A stretch of DNA of 39,336 nt from PALSA-1004 sp947474275. Its GTDB lineage: Bacteria; Pseudomonadota; Gammaproteobacteria; Burkholderiales; SG8-41. The position numbers and the translations under genes are program-made. The stretch's first letter is position 1, and each line of letters opens with the position of its first letter. The notes beneath the pieces were generated by a model. It made no database searches and was not told the origin of the DNA. It saw only the letters and a program-made list of their open reading frames with translations. The stretch lies in the NCBI GenBank assembly GCA_947474275.1, contig CANJHY010000021.1, forward strand, positions 1 to 39,336, read 5' to 3'. This document shows, one piece after another, positions 31,981 to 38,557 of the stretch.

Positions 31981-32949
31981 CTACTCGCCCTTTATCCCGG
32001 CGTCCTTGATGACCACGGCCCACTTTTTCATGTCGGCGCGGATCACGGCGTCGAATTCCGCTGGCGTATTGCCCACCGCGGTAGCACCTTCATTGATGAG
32101 GTTCTGCGCGAATTCCGGCGAGCGCACGATCCTGGCGATTTCCGCGTGCAGCCGTTCGATGATGGCCTTCGGCGTGCCGGCCGGCGCCAGTATGCCGTTC
32201 CAGCCGCGCGCCTCGTAACCCGGCAGCGCATCCGCAATCGGCGGCACATTGGGCAGCACGGGCAGCGGCTGTTTCGTGCTTACACCCAGCGCGCGCATAC
32301 GGCCGGATTTGATCTGCGGCATCGCGCCGCTGATCGATGCGATCATATACATATTAATTTCGCCGCCGATCAGCGCGGCCAGTATCTGCGTGCTGCCTTT
32401 GTATGGCACCTGCGTCATGCGCGTGCCAGACATCGAGCGGAAGAGCTCAGCGCCAAGATGGCCGAGACTGCCGCTGCCGACGGTGCCGTAATTCAATTTA
32501 CCAGGATTGGCTTTCGCATACGCAATTAATTCCTGCGTCGATTTAACCGGGAGTTCCGGGTTAACGGTGAGCAGCAGCGACACCGTGCTCACAATGGTAA
32601 TCGGCGCAAACGCTTTGACCGTGTCGTAGGGCATGGACGAAAACAAAAACGGATTCACCACGTGCGTCGGGAACACCATCAGCAGCGTGTAGCCGTCAGG
32701 CGGCGCGCCGGCGACGATCTGCGAACCGACGATGCCGCTGGCACCCGGCCGGTTGTCGATGACGACCTGCTGGCCGAGGCTTTCACCCAGCCGATGCGCG
32801 ACGACGCGCCCGAGCACGTCGGTCACGCCGCCCGCGCCCGTCGGTACTATCATGCGAATCGGCCGTGATGGAAATTTGTCGGCGGCGTAAGCGTGCAGCG
32901 CCGAGAGTGCCAGCACGCCCGCTACGACGACGACGCGTATTACGCTCAT
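31981..32949 (-). CDS. Bug family periplasmic solute receptor
   Basis: The protein has 322 residues. Its ATG (32947-32949) overlaps the stop of the aldolase gene (ATGA), so the two are translationally coupled. The signal peptide is MSVIRVVVVAGVLALSALHA, then ADKFPSRPIRMIVP. The first loop is TGAGGVTD, with a Gly-Ala-Gly in place of Pro-Pro-Gly, then QQVVIDNRPG, PDGYTLL, second loop GSGSLGH, VPYKGST (usual PYKGxG altered) and LPNVPPIADALPGY. The coupling to the aldolase suggests a ligand that is cleaved, directly or after activation, to pyruvate and an aldehyde. Confidence 0.91.
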   Translation of the reverse strand: MSVIRVVVVAGVLALSALHAYAADKFPSRPIRMIVPTGAGGVTDVLGRVVAHRLGESLGQQVVIDNRPGASGIVGSQIVAGAPPDGYTLLMVFPTHVVNPFLFSSMPYDTVKAFAPITIVSTVSLLLTVNPELPVKSTQELIAYAKANPGKLNYGTVGSGSLGHLGAELFRSMSGTRMTQVPYKGSTQILAALIGGEINMYMIASISGAMPQIKSGRMRALGVSTKQPLPVLPNVPPIADALPGYEARGWNGILAPAGTPKAIIERLHAEIARIVRSPEFAQNLINEGATAVGNTPAEFDAVIRADMKKWAVVIKDAGIKGE

Positions 32950-33746
32950 GCCTTGCCGAGCGCCTTGCGCAATTCGCCAGTCACGCGAGAGGCTTCGGCC
33001 GTCATGAAAGCAATGTCGCTGTTGGTGGTGAGAAAACGCGCGCCCTTGCGGATGAATTCCATCTGGCGCTCTAGGTTACGGTCGCCGCCGATGCCGGCGA
33101 TTTTGCCGTGCTTCTTGGCCGCGGCAAACACTTTGTCGAGCGCCGCGATATGCGTCGGCGTGCCGTACTGTCCCGGCTTGCCGAGCGAGGTCATCAAGTC
33201 GTTGGAGCCGACGTGGACGACATCGACACCTTCCACCGCCGCGATGGCATCGACGTTCTCCAGCCCTTCGGCGGTTTCCACCATGCACACCACCAGCGTG
33301 GCCTCGTTGAGCGCAGTGACAGCATCGCTCGTCGATACGGTGCGAAAATCGAACATCGTGTAACTGCCCGAGACCGAGCGCTTGCCGATAGGCGGGAACT
33401 TGGCGCGACTCACCGCGCGCTTCGCCTCGTCGGCGGTGTTGATGTCGGGGAACACGATGCCCATGATGCCGTTGTCCAGCAGCACCTGCGTATCCGGATC
33501 GTCGCAACTGCGCACGCGCGCCATCGGTACCACGCCGCAGCCCAGAGCCGCCTGCGCTATGTGCCCGGTAGTCTCGACCGAGTACAGCGCATGCTGACCG
33601 TCGACAAAAACGAAATCGTGGCCAGTCGTCTTCGCAATGCGCGCGATGTCTCCGGAACGCGCGATCCGCGCGATCATGCCCAGCGCAACCTTGTCCGCCT
33701 TGAAAAGTTCTTTTACTGCATTCTTGATCAATGCCGTGCCAGCCAT
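32946..33746 (-). CDS. HpcH/HpaI family aldolase
   Basis: The 266-residue protein is a class II pyruvate-type aldolase. It has GMIARIARSGDIARIAK, DFVFVDGQHALYS (the D-x-Q-H catalytic block, with Gln where HpaI has Glu), PMARVRSCDDPDTQVLLDNGIMGIVFPDINTADEA (Arg and the Asp-Gly-Gly/Ile-Met hinge; quoted piecewise as ARVRSCDDPD and LLDNGIMGIVFP), VCMVETAEGLENVDAI with a metal-ligand Glu, and VHVGSNDLMTSLG with the second metal-ligand Asp. It should reversibly split 4-hydroxy-2-oxo acids into pyruvate and an aldehyde. ATG 33746 follows GGGAGAAATAAC. It is coupled to the Bug gene by an ATGA overlap. No thiolase or CoA genes are near. Confidence 0.86.
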   Translation of the reverse strand: MAGTALIKNAVKELFKADKVALGMIARIARSGDIARIAKTTGHDFVFVDGQHALYSVETTGHIAQAALGCGVVPMARVRSCDDPDTQVLLDNGIMGIVFPDINTADEAKRAVSRAKFPPIGKRSVSGSYTMFDFRTVSTSDAVTALNEATLVVCMVETAEGLENVDAIAAVEGVDVVHVGSNDLMTSLGKPGQYGTPTHIAALDKVFAAAKKHGKIAGIGGDRNLERQMEFIRKGARFLTTNSDIAFMTAEASRVTGELRKALGKA

Positions 33747-33794
33747 GTTATTTCTCCCTCAAAATTATTCGAAGCTGCCTTAAAAAAAGTTTGG

Positions 33795-33933
33795 AACCAC
33801 AGATAAACGCGGATGAACACAGATAAGGTCAAATTAAAAGGTACAACTATCAAGAGCTCCGGAAATCCTAGGCGTATTATTGCTTTCGTACTTTGATTCT
33901 CATCCGCGTTTATCTGCGTTCATCTGCGGCTGC
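33795..33933. repeat. Inverted repeat of CRCRGATRAA units, copy 2
   Basis: The left arm (33795-33827) reads AACCACAGATAAACGCGGAT then GAACACAGATAA. The right arm (33900-33933), reverse-complemented, reads CCGCAGATGAACGCAGATAA then ACGCGGATGA. The units have the same 10-base period as the element at 3178. The left flank AGTTTGG and the right flank AAGGTCAAA are shared with the copy at 36407. It lies between the aldolase gene and a Bug remnant. Confidence 0.72.
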
Positions 33934-33971
33934 TTGTCGCTTTATGCTTTGAATTGAGTCCTGGTAGATCC

Positions 33972-34199
33972 TTACTTCGCCAGCCCGAGGTCGGCCAGGA
34001 TAGTGCGCAGCGTTTCCGCCTGCTGCGTCATCAGCTTGCGGGTCGCTTCGGCATTCATATAAGCGGGCGTCAGCGCATTCTGGTCGAGGTCGCGCTGCCA
34101 TTCTTCCTGCGCCGCCACTTTCGCCATCAGTCCTTCCCAATACGCGATTTGCTCTGCAGTCATGCCCTTTGGTCCGATCAGCGCGCGGCGTGGGCACAA
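33972..34199 (-). pseudogene. Bug/TctC receptor remnant, C-terminal end only
   Basis: The 75-codon frame has RALIGPKGMTAEQIAYWEGL, AKVAAQEEWQRDL and AETLRTILADLGLAK. A GPKGMTAEQIAYW start of the last helices and an LGLAK end are typical of the TctC/YflP-like branch of Bug receptors, while the intact genes in this window mostly end in a VVK-x-ANIK-like pattern. All of lobe one and most of lobe two are absent. It is flanked by the repeat at 33795-33933 and the repeat at 34253-34401, so loss may have followed recombination at these elements. Confidence 0.72.
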
Positions 34200-34252
34200 A
34201 GTCTATCACAGCAAAATGCTGACACGCCGCTTACCCGGTAGTGCGAAGATCT

Positions 34253-34401
34253 TGAAACGCGAGGGACGCGAAGGAGAACTTCGGGATAGTTCGAAACGCC
34301 ATTCGCCACAATTTTTGAGATACGGATTGATGCGCTCGCCTCTCAGATCCATATCTTGAATTCGGGGCTCCTTCGCGTCCTTTGCGTCCTTTGCGGTTCA
34401 A
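34253..34401. repeat. Inverted repeat, GGACGCGAAGGAG family
   Basis: The left arm (34253-34279) reads TGAAACGCGAGGGACGCGAA then GGAG. The right arm (34365-34401), reverse-complemented, reads TTGAACCGCAAAGGACGCAA then AGGACGCGAAGGAG, with an extra nine-base unit. The arms enclose about 85 bases with no gene. GGACGCAAAGGACGC-type repeats are known as dispersed elements in many environmental bacteria, from general knowledge. Confidence 0.7.
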
Positions 34402-34425
34402 TCTTGCAGTTCTTCGCGCACCAAG

Positions 34426-34455
34426 TTGAGCGCTCCATCGCGCACAATGTAGAAT
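34426..34455 (+). promoter_or_regulatory. Putative sigma-70 promoter for the hydrolase at 34506
   Basis: TTGAGC (34426-34431) and TAGAAT (34450-34455) are separated by 18 bases, just downstream of the inverted repeat. The -10 matches five of six and the -35 four of six consensus positions. Start codon 50 bases further on. Confidence 0.48.
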
Positions 34456-34505
34456 CGGACGAAACCGCAGCGCGCGTTCGCGCCTGCCCAATCTGAGGAA
34501 ATTCC

Positions 34506-35309
34506 ATGCCATTTCTCGATCTCGACCCCGACTTCAAAATCTATTACAAAATCGACGACCACACCGATGCGTGGGCAGAACCCGAGACGGTGCTGTTCGT
34601 GCACGGCTTCACCGAGAGCACCGAAGCGTGGCGCGCATGGGTGCCGCATTTCTCGCGCAAGTACCGCGTCATCCGCTACGACCAGCGCGGCTTCGGCAAG
34701 ACGGGTGCTGTGCCCGCTGATTTCGAATTCACGTCCGAGCTCTTCGCTGACGACATGGCGCGCGTGATCGCCGCGTTGTCGCCGCATGCGCCGGTGCACA
34801 TCGTCGGCGGCAAGAGCGGCGGCATGCCGGTGCTGAAGCTCGCGATGCTACATCCCCACCTCGTCAAGACCGTCACGCTGGTGTGCTCGCCGGTCAAAGG
34901 CCCCACCGTTCCCGGCTGGCTCGACCACATGGACCGTTTTGGCATGCGCAGCTGGTCGCGCTGGACCATGGGCGGGCGCCTCGGCAGCAAGATGCCGCCG
35001 CGCGGCGTCGACTGGTGGGTAGACCTGATGGGCAAGACCGCGGTGTCTACCGGACACGCCTATGTGAACTGGGTTGGCGGCGTCGATCTCAATCCGGAAC
35101 TGAAAAACGTGCGCTGCCCCACGCTCGTCATCGCCAATGACACCAAGCGCCGTCGCATTGCGGAATTCAGGGCCTACCAGAAAAAGATTCCCGACTCCGA
35201 GCTCGTCGCCATCAAGGTCGACGGTTATCACACAGCGGCGGTCGCTCCCGACGAGTGCGCGAAAGCGACGCTCGACTTTATCGCGCGGCGCGGTCGCAAG
35301 AAAAAGTAA
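34506..35309 (+). CDS. Alpha/beta hydrolase (lactonase or esterase type)
   Basis: The 267-residue protein has the classical alpha/beta hydrolase plan: VLFVHGFTESTEAW with the HG oxyanion motif, YDQRGFGKTG, IVGGKSGGMPVLKLAM with the nucleophile in GKSGG (a GxSxG variant with Lys and Gly), a cap region with several Trp, PTLVIANDTKRR with the possible acid, and KVDGYHTAAVAPDE with the His. It lacks a signal peptide. ATG 34506 begins a family-typical MPFLDL start; the ribosome site GAGGAA is present. It resembles 3-oxoadipate enol-lactonase and related enzymes only in general layout. It is alone on its strand between the repeat cluster and the convergent Bug gene (34-base gap). Confidence 0.85.
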   Translation: MPFLDLDPDFKIYYKIDDHTDAWAEPETVLFVHGFTESTEAWRAWVPHFSRKYRVIRYDQRGFGKTGAVPADFEFTSELFADDMARVIAALSPHAPVHIVGGKSGGMPVLKLAMLHPHLVKTVTLVCSPVKGPTVPGWLDHMDRFGMRSWSRWTMGGRLGSKMPPRGVDWWVDLMGKTAVSTGHAYVNWVGGVDLNPELKNVRCPTLVIANDTKRRRIAEFRAYQKKIPDSELVAIKVDGYHTAAVAPDECAKATLDFIARRGRKKK

Positions 35310-35343
35310 GGTTGATTAACCGGAATTCCCGACCTGCCGCGAC

Positions 35344-36327
35344 TTACTCCGCGCGGATATTTCCCTCGCGCACGATCTTGGTCCAGCGTGGAATTTCTTC
35401 GCGGATCAGCTTGGCGAATTCGGCAGGGCTACTGCCGACGATTTCGAAACCGACGTTGGCCATGCGCTCCTTCGCTTCGGGCGTCTTCATGATGCGGACG
35501 ACTTCGGCGTTGAGCTTGTCGACGATGGGCCGCGGCGTGCCCGCTGTCGTGAGCAGGCCGTACCACGCGTCCGCCGAGAAGCCGGGAAAGCCCTGCTCCG
35601 CTATCGTCGGCACCTCGGGAAACGCGAACGAGCGCGTCGCACCCGTCGTTGCAATCGCGCGCAGCCGTCCGGACCGCACGTGCGGCGTCGCCGCCGTCAT
35701 GCCGATGATCACCATCGGGATCTGGCCGGCGACGACGTCGATCACCGCCTGCCCGCCGCCCTTGTACGGCACATGCGTCATCTGGACTTTGGCCAACCGG
35801 TTGAGCAGTTCGCCCGTCAGGTGGCCGATGCTGCCGATCGCCGAAGTGCCGAAAGCGATGGCGCCGGGCTTCACGCGCGCGAGTGCCAGCAATTCCTGCA
35901 GGTTCTTCGCGGCGATGCTAGGATGGATGACGGCGATACTGGGCGCCGAGACGATATGGGAAATGGGCGCGAAATCCTTGATCGCGTCGTACGGCAATTT
36001 GGGATTCAATGCAGGCCCGGTGCCGAGATTGGCGATATAGCCGAGCACCAGCGTATGGCCGTCCGGCGTGGCACGCGCGACGATCTCCATGCCGATCGCG
36101 CCGTTGGCGCCGGAACGGTTGTCGACCACGACCTGCTTGTCCCACACCTCGGTCAACTTCTGCGCGACCAGGCGCGCGACGATGTCGGTGCTACCGCCCG
36201 CAACGAACGGCACGACCAGACGTATCGAACGGTTTGGATAGTCGCCTGCGGTTTGCGCCGCCAATGCGGGCGCAGCAAACGTCAGCAGCGCCAGCGCGCG
36301 CACAATCACGCGAAAATAATCAAACAT
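35344..36327 (-). CDS. Bug family periplasmic solute receptor
   Basis: The protein has 327 residues. GGAGGAG stands directly before ATG 36327. The signal peptide begins MFDYFRVIVRALALLTFAA and ends near ALAAQ. Then DYPNRSIRLVVPFVAGG, loop VAGGSTD, KQVVVDNRSG, PDGHTLV (His for the usual Tyr), second loop SAIGSIGH, VPYKGGG and FPEVPTIAEQGFPGF. It is the only gene of its transcription unit, converging with the hydrolase at 34506, and its upstream region is full of repeats (36407-36531). Confidence 0.91.
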   Translation of the reverse strand: MFDYFRVIVRALALLTFAAPALAAQTAGDYPNRSIRLVVPFVAGGSTDIVARLVAQKLTEVWDKQVVVDNRSGANGAIGMEIVARATPDGHTLVLGYIANLGTGPALNPKLPYDAIKDFAPISHIVSAPSIAVIHPSIAAKNLQELLALARVKPGAIAFGTSAIGSIGHLTGELLNRLAKVQMTHVPYKGGGQAVIDVVAGQIPMVIIGMTAATPHVRSGRLRAIATTGATRSFAFPEVPTIAEQGFPGFSADAWYGLLTTAGTPRPIVDKLNAEVVRIMKTPEAKERMANVGFEIVGSSPAEFAKLIREEIPRWTKIVREGNIRAE

Positions 36328-36406
36328 TACTCCTCCTTCGGCGGACGATTGTTAAAGACGCCCGGCTGTTTTAACCTCTATGCTGTAATCTATACCAGAA
36401 GCGGTC

Positions 36407-36455
36407 ATAAAAACAGTTTGGGCTGCAGATGAACGCAGATAAGATCAAAAAATAA
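36407..36455. repeat. Single arm of the CRCRGATRAA repeat family
   Basis: The segment reads CAGTTTGGGCTGCAGATGAA then CGCAGATAAGATCAAA. It matches the left part of the repeat at 33795, including the flanks AGTTTGG and AAG-x-TCAAA, but has lost one 10-base unit and has no inverted partner. It lies next to the repeat at 36464. Confidence 0.62.
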
Positions 36456-36463
36456 GTGATCCC

Positions 36464-36531
36464 GCAATGGGGTATGGGCAATGGGGAATGAATAACTTCA
36501 CCCTTGGCGCATCGCCCATCACTCATCACCC
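36464..36531. repeat. Inverted repeat, GTAATGAGYGATGGG family, copy 2
   Basis: The left arm (36464-36490) reads GCAATGGGGTATGGGCAATG then GGGAATG. The right arm (36508-36531), reverse-complemented, reads GGGTGATGAGTGATGGGCGA then TGCG. It is related to the element at 247-336. The right arm ends 13 bases before the ATG of the NHL gene, whose GGGAGG ribosome site begins right at its edge. Confidence 0.6.
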
Positions 36532-36543
36532 AGGGAGGCCGGC

Positions 36544-37533
36544 ATGGCACAGTCCGACACAATAAAATATTCCGTCGTCGCAGGTTGGGAGCAGCTTCCC
36601 AAGGGCTGGGCGCATCGCGACGTGGCGGGCGTGGCCGTCGACCAGGAGGACCGCGTGTTTCTCATCTGCCGCGGCGACCATCCCGTCATCATTTACGACA
36701 ACCAGGGCAATTTCAAACGTTCGTGGGGCGAAGGTATGTTCTCGCACCGCACGCACGGCATCTACATCGCACCCAACGGCACTATCTTCGCCACCGACGA
36801 CGGCAATCACACCGTGCGCCAGTTCACGCCTGAAGGCAAACTGCTGATGACGATGGGCGTGTTGAACACGCCGTCGGACACGGGTTACGACGGCAAGACC
36901 GTCGCCAGCATCAAACGCCCCGCCGGCCCGTTTAACCGCCCCACCAATGTCGCGATCGGCCTCAACGGCGACATCTATATCAGCGACGGCTACGGCAATG
37001 CGCGCGTGCACATATTTTCGCCGAAGGGCGAGTTGAAGCGCTCGTGGGGCGAGCCCGGCAAAGGCCCCGGCCAGTTCCATCTGCCGCACGGCATCGCGAT
37101 CGACGCCGAAGGCCTGGTTTACGTATGCGACCGCGAGGCCGACCGCATACAGATCTTCACGCCGGACGGCGAATACCTGCGCGAGTGGACCGACACCCAG
37201 CGCCCCACTCACCTCTGTTTCGATTCGCTGGGCCGCGCCTACGTGACGGAACTCGCGTGGTACGAAGGCGACACTTCGTTCGGCCCGCTGGGCAAGATCA
37301 CCAAAGACAAAACCCACCACGCACGCATGAGCATCTACGACAAAAACGGCAAAATGCTCGCGCGCTGGGGCACGCCGCAGGCCGAAGCACCCGGCAGTTT
37401 CGCCGCACCCCACGGGCTTGCGCTCGATTCGAAGAACGCTCTTTACGTGAGCGAAGTCACCTGGACTTTCGCGGTCAACCGCGGCCGCGTGGCCGAGGAT
37501 TGCCACACGTTCCAGAAGTTTTCGCTCGCGTAA
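36544..37533 (+). CDS. NHL-repeat six-bladed propeller protein
   Basis: The protein has 329 residues. GGGAGG precedes ATG 36544. It is built of repeated blades: DVAGVAVDQEDRVFLICRGD, HGIYIAPNGTIFATDDGNH, RPTNVAIGLNGDIYISDGYG, LPHGIAIDAEGLVYVCDREA and PHGLALDSKNALYVSEVTW, each followed by a strand of the type VxxFxPxGELxRSWG. This is the NHL pattern of peptidyl-alpha-hydroxyglycine lyase and of gluconolactonase-like enzymes. There is no signal peptide. Conserved His and Asp at blade tops suggest a central metal, so a lyase or lactonase role is possible. It is followed after 26 bases by a Bug gene, so it is the enzyme half of another receptor cassette. Confidence 0.85.
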   Translation: MAQSDTIKYSVVAGWEQLPKGWAHRDVAGVAVDQEDRVFLICRGDHPVIIYDNQGNFKRSWGEGMFSHRTHGIYIAPNGTIFATDDGNHTVRQFTPEGKLLMTMGVLNTPSDTGYDGKTVASIKRPAGPFNRPTNVAIGLNGDIYISDGYGNARVHIFSPKGELKRSWGEPGKGPGQFHLPHGIAIDAEGLVYVCDREADRIQIFTPDGEYLREWTDTQRPTHLCFDSLGRAYVTELAWYEGDTSFGPLGKITKDKTHHARMSIYDKNGKMLARWGTPQAEAPGSFAAPHGLALDSKNALYVSEVTWTFAVNRGRVAEDCHTFQKFSLA

Positions 37534-37559
37534 CCGCTGCGCGTTAGAGCGAGCGATTC

Positions 37560-38522
37560 ATGAAGGCAGCCCCCGGGTTTTTGCTCGCCGTATTTTGCGC
37601 GCTCGGCGCTTGCTCCGTTGCGCACGCGCAAAACTATCCGGCGAAACCCATACGGCTGGTGGTTCCGCTGGCGCCGGGCGGCGGCAACGACACGCTGGCG
37701 CGCTACGTCGGCAAATACATGACGGAAAGCCTGGGACAATCCGTGGTGGTTGAAAACCGCGCCGGCGGCGGCGGTCTGGCGGGCGGCGAGTATGTCGCGC
37801 GATCCGCGCCCGACGGCTATACGCTGGTCGTGGCAGGTTCGGGGCTGATCGTCGTCACGCTCACGCACAAGCAATTCAATTTTCAGCGCGATTTAACGCC
37901 CATCGCGATGATAGGCGAATACGCGACGCTCTTGGTGTGCCACCCTTCCCTGCCGGTGACCAATGTGCGCGAGCTGATCAAACTCGCCCAAGCGCGCCCC
38001 GGCCAGTTGAATTTCGCTTCCGCGGGCAATGGCTCCGCAGGCCACCTCGTGATGGAAATGTTCCGCTCTGCCGCCAAAATCGACGTCGTGCACATCCCCT
38101 ACAAAGGCGCCGGCCCCGCCGCAGCCGAAGCCATCGCGGGCCAGGTGTCGCTGCTCTTCAACAATCCGCTCGGCTCCATTCCGCACGTGAAGTCGGGCCG
38201 CCTGCGCGCGCTGGCAATCACCAGCGCGCAACGCATCACCGCGATGCCCGAAGTGCCGACCATCGCCGATTCCGGCCTGCCCGGTTTCGAAGCGACGTTT
38301 TTTCTCGGCCTCTCGGGGCCGCTCGCCATGCCGCGCGACATCGTTGCACGGCTCAACGCCGAGACGGTAAAAATCGTGCAGCGCCGCGACTTCCAGGAAA
38401 TGTTGACGCTGCAAGGCATGGAAGCGATGAGCGGCACGCCCGAAGACTTCGCCACGCGCATCAAAATCGAAATGGAAAAAACTGCGAAAATCGTGCGCGA
38501 ATCGGCAATGAAGCTGAACTAG
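37560..38522 (+). CDS. Bug family periplasmic solute receptor
   Basis: The protein has 320 residues from ATG 37560, with GAGCGAG upstream. The signal peptide is MKAAPGFLLAVFCALGACS, ending near AHAQ; the cleavage site is Ala-type, although GACS resembles a lipobox. The mature part has NYPAKPIRLVVPLAPGG, loop APGGGND (Asn for Thr), QSVVVENRAG (Glu for the usual Asp in VDNR), PDGYTLV, second loop GNGSAGH, IPYKGAG and MPEVPTIADSGLPGF. It follows the NHL gene and precedes a beta-helix protein by 35 bases. Confidence 0.92.
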   Translation: MKAAPGFLLAVFCALGACSVAHAQNYPAKPIRLVVPLAPGGGNDTLARYVGKYMTESLGQSVVVENRAGGGGLAGGEYVARSAPDGYTLVVAGSGLIVVTLTHKQFNFQRDLTPIAMIGEYATLLVCHPSLPVTNVRELIKLAQARPGQLNFASAGNGSAGHLVMEMFRSAAKIDVVHIPYKGAGPAAAEAIAGQVSLLFNNPLGSIPHVKSGRLRALAITSAQRITAMPEVPTIADSGLPGFEATFFLGLSGPLAMPRDIVARLNAETVKIVQRRDFQEMLTLQGMEAMSGTPEDFATRIKIEMEKTAKIVRESAMKLN

Positions 38523-38557
38523 AGTTACCAGCCATAACAAAAAAAGGGGGGGATGCG

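Noticed and set aside
32946..33746. Aldolase with Gln in place of Glu in DGQHA
   Set aside because: Many HpcH/HpaI family proteins carry Gln here, so it was not treated as a loss of function.
35310..35343. Short palindrome GGTTGATTAACC between convergent genes as a terminator
   Set aside because: The stem has only four pairs and no T-run.
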